DNA from: Neobacillus drentensis
GTDB lineage: Bacteria > Bacillota > Bacilli > Bacillales > Cytobacillaceae
Length of the DNA: 64,000 nt
Assembly: GCF_021560175.1 (NCBI RefSeq)
Contig: NZ_CP091110.1
Location: 2,594,001 to 2,658,000, forward strand
Direction: 5' to 3'
Numbering within the stretch: the first letter of the stretch is position 1; each line of letters opens with the position of its first letter. Both the position numbers and the translations under genes were made by a program. The notes beneath the pieces were generated by a model. That model made no database searches, was not told the DNA's origin, and was given only the letters and a program-made list of their open reading frames with translations. Positions 25,646-33,428 of this stretch are shown here, one piece after another.

Positions 25646-26866
25646 CTATATAGATGACATGATTTTGGTTGTTTTTTTGGTTCGCATAAATTTTACATAC
25701 ATGAGGAAAAAGACAAACGCGCTGATAAACCGTAAAAGGGTACAAATTTCCATTGATATTCTCATGTTAGAGATTTCTAAGAACCAAATCCCGATTTGCG
25801 GAGCAATAAAAGCGACGAAGGATAAGAGGACATTATAGGTAGTAATACAGTACGTTCTCTTTTCCTCTGGCGATTGCTCCAATAATAGATTAAACAATAA
25901 AAGCGTGGTACCGGAAACAAAAAATCCGGAGGTCATCGAAACAAAGGTAATATAATATACATTCGTCGATATGATGTTTAAAACGGGAGCTGTCGCCATT
26001 CCCACTGCTACCCATACCAACACCAGCGTGTTAGATTTTTGCTCAGCCCATTTTTTCCATAAGGAGAACGAGAAAATCTGCACTAGCTGATTGGCAACCG
26101 AAAAAATGCTGATCCAAAGAATCGTTGCATGAACATAGCGGACATTATAGATATTGAATAAGCCCCATGCCATTTGCCAAGTAAAGTTAAAGCAAAGAGC
26201 TGTAATCAGGAACCACTTGTAACCTGGGTCCTTAAAAATCGACCAATCCATCGAGGATTTTTTTTGCGCCAGCTTCACTTGTGGTTTTTCTCGATGCTTC
26301 ATTAAAAAAAGTACTTCTAGTATGCCAAAAACGAAAGCAATGATGAATAAAATTTGATAGGCCCACGCATGATGGGTCTGACTTTTCATCACAACCCCGA
26401 TAATTAAAGTAGTAATCATTCCCACAACCGTTAAGAGACGGTTCCGGTCACTAAAAAAGGCCCCACGCCGTTTTTCTTTGATCATTCCGCTAATTAATGT
26501 CTGCCAGCCAATGTTCGAAATTGTACCAGGAACATTCATCAGCGCTACAATAATCAAAAATGCCCATGCTTGGTAGGAAGAATGGATAAAAATGACTCCT
26601 GCCAACAGTAAAAACATGATTCTCGCCCAAAGGACAGACATCGCAACCGTTTTCTTTTGCAATTCCAATCGATTCAGTAAAATAGCTGCTGGAACCGTCA
26701 TAATTAGCGCGACCAAAGGTGGAAGGGAACTGATTAACCCCACCTGATAATTGGTTGCTCCTAAAATAGAAATTGCAAAGATAGGAAAATAGTTGCTTGC
26801 TAGATTCGCTGCGATGGTAGACACCATTCCATGATAAATACTAATCTTTTCGTTATAAGTCCGCAT
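25646..26866 (-). CDS. MFS transporter, 12 TM, substrate unknown
   Basis: The 406-residue protein has about 12 hydrophobic segments. Between the first and second helices it carries GATNYQVGLISSLPPLVALI, and in the loop 4-5 region SGMIKEKRRGAFFSDRNRLL, features seen in a group of Bacillus MFS proteins of unknown substrate. It is transcribed alone toward marR. I cannot predict the substrate. Confidence 0.85.
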   Translation of the reverse strand: MRTYNEKISIYHGMVSTIAANLASNYFPIFAISILGATNYQVGLISSLPPLVALIMTVPAAILLNRLELQKKTVAMSVLWARIMFLLLAGVIFIHSSYQAWAFLIIVALMNVPGTISNIGWQTLISGMIKEKRRGAFFSDRNRLLTVVGMITTLIIGVVMKSQTHHAWAYQILFIIAFVFGILEVLFLMKHREKPQVKLAQKKSSMDWSIFKDPGYKWFLITALCFNFTWQMAWGLFNIYNVRYVHATILWISIFSVANQLVQIFSFSLWKKWAEQKSNTLVLVWVAVGMATAPVLNIISTNVYYITFVSMTSGFFVSGTTLLLFNLLLEQSPEEKRTYCITTYNVLLSFVAFIAPQIGIWFLEISNMRISMEICTLLRFISAFVFFLMYVKFMRTKKTTKIMSSI

Positions 26867-27210
26867 GTGCCATCACCATTTTCTTTTTAAATTCTTAGTA
26901 ATTATACAATCAAATAACATAATCTAATAGAGAAAAATTAGATGTTTTTTAAAAATTTAGTAACGCTAATTTTTTTTTGAAAAGGCTTGCAGGATATGGT
27001 CAAAAGGACACATTTGGATGGCGGACTTTTCTACCAAAAAAACAAAAATTGCAAATGAGTTTGCTTTATTCCGTGCTATCTGCTATATTTAAGTAGAATT
27101 ATTTTTGTGAGTCGGAAAGAACGTTAAAGTGATAACTGCTTTTTGTCTTGAAGATTTGAGCAAGGATAGTAACAAATTGTGTGCAAAGCACACAGCAGGA
27201 GGAACCACAC
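26867..27210 (+). promoter_or_regulatory. Leader region and promoter of the cold-shock gene
   Basis: A promoter with TTGCTT (27061-27066) and TATATT (27084-27089), 17 bp apart, predicts a 5' untranslated leader of about 115 bases before the csp ATG, as is usual for cold-shock genes whose leaders refold in the cold. The leader ends with AGGAGGAA, a strong ribosome site. The upstream 26880-27060 segment is AT-rich and holds nothing else I can support. Confidence 0.7.
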
Positions 27211-27411
27211 ATGGAACAAGGTAAAGTAAAATGGTTTAACGCAGAAAAAGGTTTTGGATTTATCGAGCGCGAAGCTGGAGACGACGTATTCGTTCACTTC
27301 TCTGCAATCCAAGGCGAAGGCTTCAAATCTTTAGACGAAGGTCAAGCAGTATCTTTTGACGTTGAACAAGGTCAACGTGGACCACAAGCTTCTAACGTTC
27401 GTAAATTATAA
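27211..27411 (+). CDS. Cold-shock protein
   Basis: The 66-residue OB-fold protein carries both RNA-binding motifs, KGFGFIE (RNP1, about residues 13-19) and VFVHF (RNP2, about 26-30). It is a CspB/C/D-type single-stranded nucleic acid chaperone. The ATG at 27211 follows AGGAGGAA by eight bases. The ORF continues upstream without a better start. A strong terminator is 15 bases downstream. Confidence 0.97.
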   Translation: MEQGKVKWFNAEKGFGFIEREAGDDVFVHFSAIQGEGFKSLDEGQAVSFDVEQGQRGPQASNVRKL

Positions 27412-27426
27412 TTTTAACCCATATAT

Positions 27427-27458
27427 AAAAAGACTCTCATTGGAGAGTCTTTTTTTTA
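27427..27458 (+). terminator. Terminator of the csp gene
   Basis: AAAAAGACTCTC and GAGAGTCTTTTT form a 12-bp stem around a four-base loop, with further T. Confidence 0.92.
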
Positions 27459-27550
27459 TGCTGATTTACTCCTGTTGTGGTAAATTATTCTTTTCGGAAA
27501 TAAATGCTATAATGAAAGAACATACATATGTAATGGAGGGATTTGTCGTT

Positions 27551-28360
27551 ATGGCCATTCTGCGTACACAAATCGAACAGTCTGATTTAACTAAATATAT
27601 TCCGCCCAAAGGGGACTATGAACCATTCCGCGATGACGATCATTTTAAAGAAAAACTCAAGGAATGGGGATTGCCGACAGCGAAAAAGGAATTTTGGTAT
27701 AAAGAAGGTAATTATCAGCGTCTTGTGACGATCAAAGGGTATGAGACCTATGGCAATACTGGAGAATTTAACACCTTAGTGGTTGAATTCCAAGATGGCA
27801 ATTTGACCTGTATCCACCCGGCATTTTTAAAAGAAATGCAGCAGTCCAGTTTTGGCAAAGAGAGTTTAATTAATCTTGAAGAAAAAGATCCTTCAAATGA
27901 GGCTGCAGCGCCAAAATCAGAAGAGGCAGCTCAGGTATCTGAAACGGTACCAACTCAAGACACTCCAAAAAAAGAAAAGGCCGCGAAACCTGCTAAGGAA
28001 CCCAAGCCCAAAAAGGAGAAAGCACCGAAAATCGAACTGCCTGCTGATAAAGTCCATTTTACTGCTGCTGTGAAACAGTTTGCCCTTGTCTACAATCCTT
28101 TTAATGAAGAAAATGACGAAGTGGTCGTATTGGAAAATGTGCAAATTGTTCAGGAGACTCCCATTGATTTGGGACTGGCCTGGTGCAGCCATAGTAAAAC
28201 CTTGAAAAAATTTGAATTGGCAGCAGGGGATTTACTGGAATTCGATGGAAAAGTGGCTGCCAAGAAATTGGGGAAAGGCAAGGATGCCCCAGAGGATTTT
28301 GTGGTCGATGCTAAAGTGTTGTATAAAATCAATAATCCATCCAAAATTGTTAAGAAATAG
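27551..28360 (+). CDS. Unrecognised two-domain protein with a charged linker
   Basis: The 269-residue cytoplasmic protein has an N-terminal domain (about 1-105, rich in aromatic and charged residues, ending IHPAFLKEMQ), a low-complexity linker (about 110-165) made of Lys, Pro, Glu and Ala, and a C-terminal domain (about 168-265) with beta-strand patterns such as VVVLENVQIV and GDLLEFDGKVAAKKL. I do not recognise either domain. The linker resembles those of proteins that join two nucleic-acid-binding or ribosome-associated domains, but this is only a resemblance. The ATG at 27551 follows GGAGGG by ten bases. Confidence 0.7.
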   Translation: MAILRTQIEQSDLTKYIPPKGDYEPFRDDDHFKEKLKEWGLPTAKKEFWYKEGNYQRLVTIKGYETYGNTGEFNTLVVEFQDGNLTCIHPAFLKEMQQSSFGKESLINLEEKDPSNEAAAPKSEEAAQVSETVPTQDTPKKEKAAKPAKEPKPKKEKAPKIELPADKVHFTAAVKQFALVYNPFNEENDEVVVLENVQIVQETPIDLGLAWCSHSKTLKKFELAAGDLLEFDGKVAAKKLGKGKDAPEDFVVDAKVLYKINNPSKIVKK

Positions 28361-28387
28361 GACCTGTCATCAGGTCCTATTTTTTTA
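28357..28387 (+). terminator. Terminator overlapping the stop of the 27551 gene
   Basis: ATAGGACCTG and CAGGTCCTAT form a 10-bp stem around TCAT, followed by seven T. The left arm contains the TAG stop. Confidence 0.92.
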
Positions 28388-28501
28388 TACGTTTAAACTT
28401 TATGAGGAAAATCAATCCATAGTAGGGTATAATGAAATTTCGGATTTTTATTTTTTTATAGGAGCATTCATACTATGAACCAAACGTTTACAATCAAAGA
28501 A

Positions 28502-28524
28502 AAGACAAAGCAAATCTTTGTCTT
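28502..28524. repeat. Left target-site duplication, 23-bp palindrome
   Basis: Arms AAGACAAAG and CTTTGTCTT flank the loop CAAAT. The same 23 bp recur at 30078-30100 on the other side of the IS. The unduplicated site would have been codons 10-17 of the MATE gene. Confidence 0.93.
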
Positions 28525-28540
28525 CAGATTGTAGACAAAA

Positions 28541-28573
28541 GGCATCCGGATGTGCCAATCTGGGTGTCTTTTT
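28541..28573 (+). terminator. Inward-facing terminator at the left IS end
   Basis: GGCATCCGGAT pairs with ATCTGGGTGTC (11 pairs, some G-U) around GTGCCA, followed by TTTTT. It would stop transcription entering from the MATE promoter, protecting the element and silencing the split gene. Confidence 0.7.
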
Positions 28574-28624
28574 GTTGTTTTTTTGCTCGTAAGAGCAAAA
28601 GTTAGGCCTATCCTATGCTTATTG

Positions 28625-29986
28625 CTACGCCATTTCTGGACTTATCCAAGTCCAATTGGCCATCTTTTTTAAATTCATGGCAGCAAAAGTAAGCATCGCT
28701 TGCATGGACAATTTTTTTAGGCCTCTTAAGGTTGTCCAACGCATACCATGCTTTTCCTTGGCATCTGCAAAAACACGTTCAATGGTTTCTTTGCGTTTTG
28801 CGTAAATGCTTTTATTCTCTTGTGTCGAACGAAGATATTCGGCTTCTTCTATATGGTGTTCCCAGACATGACGCTGAATGAGTTTTTTATGTTCCTTACT
28901 CTGCGTGCATTTTGAAAGTAAGGGACATTTTTCACATTCAATCGGATTAGAGAAGTATTGACGGTAGCCTTCCTTCGTCGTAGTTGCATACTTCAATACT
29001 TGTCCTTGCGGACAGATATAACAATCGTAGTATTCATCATAAACATATTCATATTTTTTCATGTACCCCTCTTTCGTACGAGGGCGAGTATAAGGTAAAG
29101 CAGGTGTCATATCATTTTCAAATATGTATTGGGCAATAGCAGGTGTTTTATATCCAGCATCAGCAGCAACAGCAGAAGGTTTTCCTTGTTTCTCGATTAC
29201 CTTTTCCAATAGTGATTCGAAAATGACACTATCATGGACATTCCCAGGAGTTACAATTGCCCCTAATACAAAACCATTTCGATCAGCGGCCGCATGGAAT
29301 GAGTATGCGAACTGTTTCGTACGCTCGTCTTTTACGTAATAACCACTCTCAGGGTCAGTAGTACTTTTTTTTATTTCCTTAAATTCCTCTTTCTCAAACT
29401 TATCTGGTGGAAATGGCTTTTTATCATGTTCTTCACGGTCTTTATTAATCTCTTCTTGTAGTCTTGCTTCGTATGCTTTCGTTTCTTTTCTAACTAATTT
29501 CTTCTCGAATTTATGTTTATTTGCACTTGCTTTTACATGGGTTGAATCTATAAATACATGCTCGCTACTAATCAATTTCTTATCAGAGGCTTCCTTCAAA
29601 ATACGATAGAAGATCTGTTCAAATAAATCTGTATCTTTAAAACGTCGTTCGTAATTTTTACCGAAGGTAGAGAAGTGAGGCACTTTATCATAAAATCCAA
29701 AGCCTAAGAACCAACGATAAGCCAAATTTGTTTCGATTTCTTCAATAGTTCTTCGCATAGATCGAATACCGAAGGTGTATTGGATGAATGCCATCTTAAT
29801 TAATATCACAGGATCAATGCTTGGGCGTCCTCTTTCAGTAGAATACATTTCTTGAACCAGGGGATAGATAAATGAAAAATCAATAGAAGCTTCTAACTTG
29901 CGTACTAAATGGTTGGCCGGCACAAGTTGTTCTAAAGCTATCATTTCTAATTGGTCACGATTTATCTGTGTATTCTTACTTAACAT
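28625..29986 (-). CDS. IS1182-family transposase
   Basis: The 453-residue DDE transposase has the N-terminal DUF772-type domain (MIALEQLVPANHLVRKLE, RGRPSIDPVILIKM) and the three acidic residues in VFIDSTHVKA (about 182), AVAADAGYKT (about 296) and ETIERVFADAKEKHGMRW (about 410-427). A cysteine cluster (CYICPQG, CEKCPLLSKC) lies before the last motif. I start at the ATG at 29986, preceded by GAGGTGG. The longer in-frame reading would run out of the IS into MATE sequence. The gene looks intact. Confidence 0.95.
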   Translation of the reverse strand: MLSKNTQINRDQLEMIALEQLVPANHLVRKLEASIDFSFIYPLVQEMYSTERGRPSIDPVILIKMAFIQYTFGIRSMRRTIEEIETNLAYRWFLGFGFYDKVPHFSTFGKNYERRFKDTDLFEQIFYRILKEASDKKLISSEHVFIDSTHVKASANKHKFEKKLVRKETKAYEARLQEEINKDREEHDKKPFPPDKFEKEEFKEIKKSTTDPESGYYVKDERTKQFAYSFHAAADRNGFVLGAIVTPGNVHDSVIFESLLEKVIEKQGKPSAVAADAGYKTPAIAQYIFENDMTPALPYTRPRTKEGYMKKYEYVYDEYYDCYICPQGQVLKYATTTKEGYRQYFSNPIECEKCPLLSKCTQSKEHKKLIQRHVWEHHIEEAEYLRSTQENKSIYAKRKETIERVFADAKEKHGMRWTTLRGLKKLSMQAMLTFAAMNLKKMANWTWISPEMA

Positions 29987-30077
29987 CTTATCCACCTCAA
30001 AAAAATTATCTATATCCCAATTATACAAAAAAGACTGCCTACAAACCCTTAATTTTTTCGGATTTGTCGACAGTCTG

Positions 30078-30100
30078 AAGACAAAGCAAATCTTTGTCTT
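30078..30100. repeat. Right target-site duplication, 23-bp palindrome
   Basis: This is identical to 28502-28524. Removing the IS and one copy restores the MATE frame exactly. Confidence 0.93.
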
Positions 30101-31413
30101 ATTAGTACCCATCTTAATTACCCAGCTTGGCATGTTTTCCATGGTCTTTTTCAATACAATCATGTCAGGAAGATATAGTAGTTCTGATTTAGCAGGAGTG
30201 GCCATTGGAACTTCAATCTGGAGTCCAGTCTTTAATGGCATTAGCGGGATCTTTCTAGCGGTTTCGCCGATTGCCGCCCAGCGATTTGGACAAAAAAAGC
30301 AGGACGAAGTAGCTGCGGTCGTCAAACATGGAATATTTCTTTCCGTTATCATTGCGATTATCATTATCGTTCTTGGATATTTTTTTCTAAACCCAATCCT
30401 TGATCTAATGAAGCTTTCACCTAGAGTTCAAGAAACCGCTTTCGATTATTTGGTTGGATTAAGTTATGGATTGCTGCCACTATTTATTTTTAATGTGCTA
30501 AGGTCTTTTATTTATGCCTTGGGTAAAACGCGTGTCATTATGGTGATTATGCTGTTATCATTACCGATCAATCTGGTATTGAACTATGTCCTGATTTTTG
30601 GGAAGTTAGGGTTTCCAGAGCTTGGCGGAGTAGGCGCAGGCTATGCCACGGCCATCACTGATTGGATCTTTTTAGGGATGACGATATTCATCGTAAAAAA
30701 ACAGGACCCGTTTTCTTCCTTTCAAATCTTTTCAAAGATAAAAGAGTTTTCCTGGGAACAGTGTAAGGAAATTCTACAGATCGGTGTGCCAATGGGGCTG
30801 TCTGTTTTCTTCGAGACCACTGTGTTTGCGATTGTGACGATCCTGTTAAGCAAGTTTAATGTAACAACCATCGCCGCATACCAGTCGGCTTTAAATGTGG
30901 TCTCGTTTATTTACATGATTCCGATTAGTATTTCAACAGCGTTAACCGTCCTTGTTGGTTATGAAGTCGGGGCTAAAAGATATAAGGATGCCAAACAGTA
31001 CAGTTGGTTAGGCGTTGGAATCGCGGTGTTAATTGCGATAGGGACGGGATTGGTCGTCGTGGCTTTTCGTTATCAGGTGGCCGGACTATATTCGACAGAA
31101 GCAGCCGTTATTAACTTAACTGCGAACTTTTTAATTTTTGCCTTGTTTTTCCAAATTTGCGATGCGATCCAGGCAACGGCACAAGCGGCATTAAGAGGCT
31201 ATAAAGACGTAAATATCGCTTTCATCATGACACTGGTTGCGTACTGGCTCATCTGCCTGCCAGCGGGCTATTTACTAGCCAATTTCACCAGCCTAGGGGC
31301 AAGAGGATACTGGATTGGACTCACCATCGGCCTGCTCGCCGCAGGAATCGCCCTATCCATCAGACTCATCCATATCCAAAAAAATAGATACAGCGCCGCA
31401 GCAACACAATAGA

Positions 31414-31483
31414 GGTGTCAGGCACCATTAACAATCTTTCTACGATTCTATTATGGGGAAGGTTATAAATGGTGCCTGACACC
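31414..31483. repeat. Inverted pair of GGTGTCAGGCACC repeats, copies 5 and 6
   Basis: GGTGTCAGGCACCATT (31414-31429) and AATGGTGCCTGACACC (31468-31483) are perfect 16-bp inverse copies, 38 bases apart. They begin one base after the MATE stop. The structure could fold as a long hairpin or represent a small element with terminal inverted repeats. Confidence 0.8.
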
Positions 31484-31495
31484 AGTACAAAAAGA

Positions 31496-31525
31496 AGACG
31501 CCATTCCTGTTAGGGAATGGCGTCT
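31496..31525 (-). terminator. Terminator of the 65-residue gene
   Basis: AGACGCCATTCC and GGAATGGCGTCT form a 12-bp stem. On the minus strand it is followed by TCTTTTTG. Confidence 0.85.
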
Positions 31526-31529
31526 GTTG

Positions 31530-31727
31530 TTAATATAGTTTTTTTAGGCCGAACCATTTGGAGAATAAACTTTGTTTTTTATCCTTTATGATCAGTTCAT
31601 CCATAACTAATTTTTCACGATTGTTGTGGATCCATTTCTGTAATTCTTGTTTGTCTTTACAAAGAGTATAATATGTTTCCCCACCTTTTCCAAGTGCGTT
31701 GACAACATATCGACTTGTGTTCTCCAT
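31530..31727 (-). CDS. Small protein of unknown function, 65 residues
   Basis: The protein MENTSRYVVNALGKGG... is polar, with a central YYTLCKDKQELQKWIHNNREKL helix and a basic C-terminus. I choose the ATG at 31727 because AAAGGTGG lies five bases upstream. A longer reading to 31790 lacks a ribosome site. I do not recognise the family. It is a single gene with its own terminator. Confidence 0.65.
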   Translation of the reverse strand: MENTSRYVVNALGKGGETYYTLCKDKQELQKWIHNNREKLVMDELIIKDKKQSLFSKWFGLKKLY

Positions 31728-32067
31728 AATGCCCACCTTTAACATGTATTGTTTAAATTGGATTATATCAGGCTGACCAAAATAATCCATGGTTATTTAT
31801 CATCAAAATAAATCCCATTTTTTCCAATCGAAGCTACAACCATTGTAGGATGTCTTTCAATGTAATTCAAGCCTTATTAACTTAATAGTTTAGAATTTAC
31901 ATATTCTTTACTAAACGTATAATAATGTTATGTAAACTAAAAATAAACACCATCGGTTAATGTGATCCTTCGCAAACTAACATATAATAAAATAAATTAA
32001 TTAACCCGTATCTTTTGTTCCTTCCCAAAACGTTTATATAGCAGAGAGTGCAAAAGGAGTGAAACAC

Positions 32068-32766
32068 ATGTCATTAAAGCTTAACTCATCCAGGACCCTG
32101 GGTTCAATGGAGGAAGAGAACCACTGGGCTGAAGTTTATCCTAAATTACAACGCTATTGCCGGTTTTTGGCCCAGAACAAATGGGATGGAGAGGACATTG
32201 CACAGGAGACCTATCTGAAGGCGCTGAAATATCATCAGCACCAGATTCGTACGGGTTTGCTAAACAAAATTGCCTATCATCATTGGATCGATCAGCTTCG
32301 AAAAAGAAAACAGGAAAGGCCTGAGGCTGAACTAGACATCTCCAGCTACGAATTAACGAAACAAATCGATGAGATAACGAATGCAGTTGAAATGCTAATT
32401 AACAAATTTACGCCCAAACAGGCTGTTATCTTTATACTAAAAGAGGCATTTCAATATCAATTAAAGGAAATTGCCGAGATTCTAGACACAACGGAAACGG
32501 CGGTAAAGGCCAGTCTTCATCGCGGAAAAAAACGGCTGGCAAAAACAAACGAGGAAGATGAAGCTTCTTCAGTCGACTCATTTTGGGATGAAAAAGAAAA
32601 AGAGGAGCTCACTGAAATTTTTTATGAGGCCTTGAAAGAACAGGATCCAACTTTATTAATAGAGGCCATTCCATCGATCATGGCCATAAGTACCGTCACA
32701 AGTTTCTACCCAATGTCATCTTCTATAAATCAATCTCCTTCAAGCACTCTCTGTATGGCTGCCTAG
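32068..32766 (+). CDS. ECF-type RNA polymerase sigma factor with C-terminal tail
   Basis: The 232-residue protein has sigma region 2 (YCRFLAQNKWDGEDIAQETYLKALKY, about residues 27-52) and region 4 with a helix-turn-helix (YQLKEIAEILDTTETAVKASLHRGKKRL, about 130-157). About 70 residues follow, including a segment FYEALKEQDPTLLIEAI that resembles the start of the SnoaL-like extension of some ECF groups but stops early. No anti-sigma gene is adjacent. A clpP paralogue begins 29 bases later and is probably co-transcribed. AAAGGAG precedes the ATG at 32068. Confidence 0.9.
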   Translation: MSLKLNSSRTLGSMEEENHWAEVYPKLQRYCRFLAQNKWDGEDIAQETYLKALKYHQHQIRTGLLNKIAYHHWIDQLRKRKQERPEAELDISSYELTKQIDEITNAVEMLINKFTPKQAVIFILKEAFQYQLKEIAEILDTTETAVKASLHRGKKRLAKTNEEDEASSVDSFWDEKEKEELTEIFYEALKEQDPTLLIEAIPSIMAISTVTSFYPMSSSINQSPSSTLCMAA

Positions 32767-32795
32767 CCTAATAAACGCTTCAAGGAGGATAAACA

Positions 32796-33377
32796 ATGAG
32801 TACGATTCCATATGTAATTGAACAATCCAATCGCGGTGAGCGTTCTTACGATATTTATTCCCGACTATTAAAGGACAGAATCATTATCGTAGGGGAGGAA
32901 ATCACGGATCATACCGCCAACAGCGTGGTGGCACAGTTATTATTTTTAGCGGCGGATGACCCGGAAAAAGAAATTTCGCTCTATATTAACAGCCCGGGCG
33001 GCTCGACCACTGCAGGATTTGCGATCTATGATACCATGCAAATCATTAAGCCTGATGTTCGGACGATCTGCACCGGTATGGCTGCCTCGTTTGGCGCCAT
33101 GTTACTATTAGCTGGAACAAAAGGGAAGCGGTGCGCACTTCCGAATAGTGAAATTATGATTCATCAGCCATTGGGCGGAGCAAGAGGGCAGGCAACTGAA
33201 ATCGAAATTTCAGCCCGGCGCATCTTAAAACTAAGAGAACATATTAATCAAATCATAGCAGACCGAACAGGCCAGCCCGTTGATAAAGTCGCCAAAGATA
33301 CAGACCGGGATTATTTTATGAGCGCAGAGGAAGCAAAAGCGTACGGGATTATCGATGAAATCCTTTCCCCAAAATAA
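32796..33377 (+). CDS. ClpP-family serine protease, paralogue
   Basis: The 193-residue protein keeps the catalytic triad at canonical positions: Ser98 (GMAASFGAM), His123 (MIHQPLGG) and Asp172 (DTDRDYF), with the oxyanion segment SPGGSTTAG. ClpP forms a barrel and degrades proteins unfolded by Clp ATPases. The [11 protein letters not shown] context differs from the GQAASMGA of the main ClpP, so I read this as a second ClpP. The strong ribosome site AAGGAGG and the upstream ECF sigma gene suggest dedicated stress expression. A terminator follows. Confidence 0.92.
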   Translation: MSTIPYVIEQSNRGERSYDIYSRLLKDRIIIVGEEITDHTANSVVAQLLFLAADDPEKEISLYINSPGGSTTAGFAIYDTMQIIKPDVRTICTGMAASFGAMLLLAGTKGKRCALPNSEIMIHQPLGGARGQATEIEISARRILKLREHINQIIADRTGQPVDKVAKDTDRDYFMSAEEAKAYGIIDEILSPK

Positions 33378-33381
33378 AAGC

Positions 33382-33419
33382 AAAAGCAATGCGGTGCAAT
33401 TCAATCGCATTGCTTTTTT
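33382..33419. terminator. Terminator after the clpP paralogue
   Basis: AAAAGCAATGCG and CGCATTGCTTTT form a 12-bp stem with T on the plus strand and T on the minus strand, so it may also serve the convergent AbrB-family gene. Confidence 0.88.
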
Positions 33420-33428
33420 ATGAGAGAC

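Larger units (their letters stand above)
28525..30077 (-). mobile_element. IS1182-family insertion sequence, complete, 1,553 bp
   Basis: The element is bounded by inverted repeats CAGATTGTAGACAAA (left, 28525) and CAGACTGTCGACAAA (right, read inward from 30077), 13 of 15 identical. It has one transposase gene on the minus strand and is flanked by a 23-bp direct duplication. A second copy of its right-end sequence appears at 63972-64000, 29 of 29 bases identical, so at least two copies exist in the genome. The presence of an intact transposase, matching ends and a perfect duplication suggests recent insertion. Confidence 0.95.
28475..31412 (+). pseudogene. MATE-family efflux transporter gene interrupted by an IS element
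   Basis: The gene starts at the ATG at 28475 (GGAG upstream) and reads MNQTFTIKEKTKQIFV before the IS. After the second copy of the target duplication it continues at 30101 as LLVPILITQLGMFSM and runs to 31412. Joining 28475-28524 to 30101-31412 gives exactly 1,362 bases in frame, 453 residues with about 12 TM helices, the usual MATE length. The insertion separates the promoter and start from 96% of the coding region. The downstream part stays open into the IS end but has no ATG, GTG or TTG close to the junction, so a working transporter is unlikely. Confidence 0.93.

Noticed and set aside
27917-28344. Minus-strand frames opposite the 27551 gene
   Set aside because: They are antisense to a gene with ribosome site and terminator and have biased composition caused by the Lys/Pro linker.
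29898-30100. Long N-terminal extension of the MATE protein
   Set aside because: The extra 68 residues are IS sequence antisense to the transposase. The native start is at 28475 on the other side of the element.
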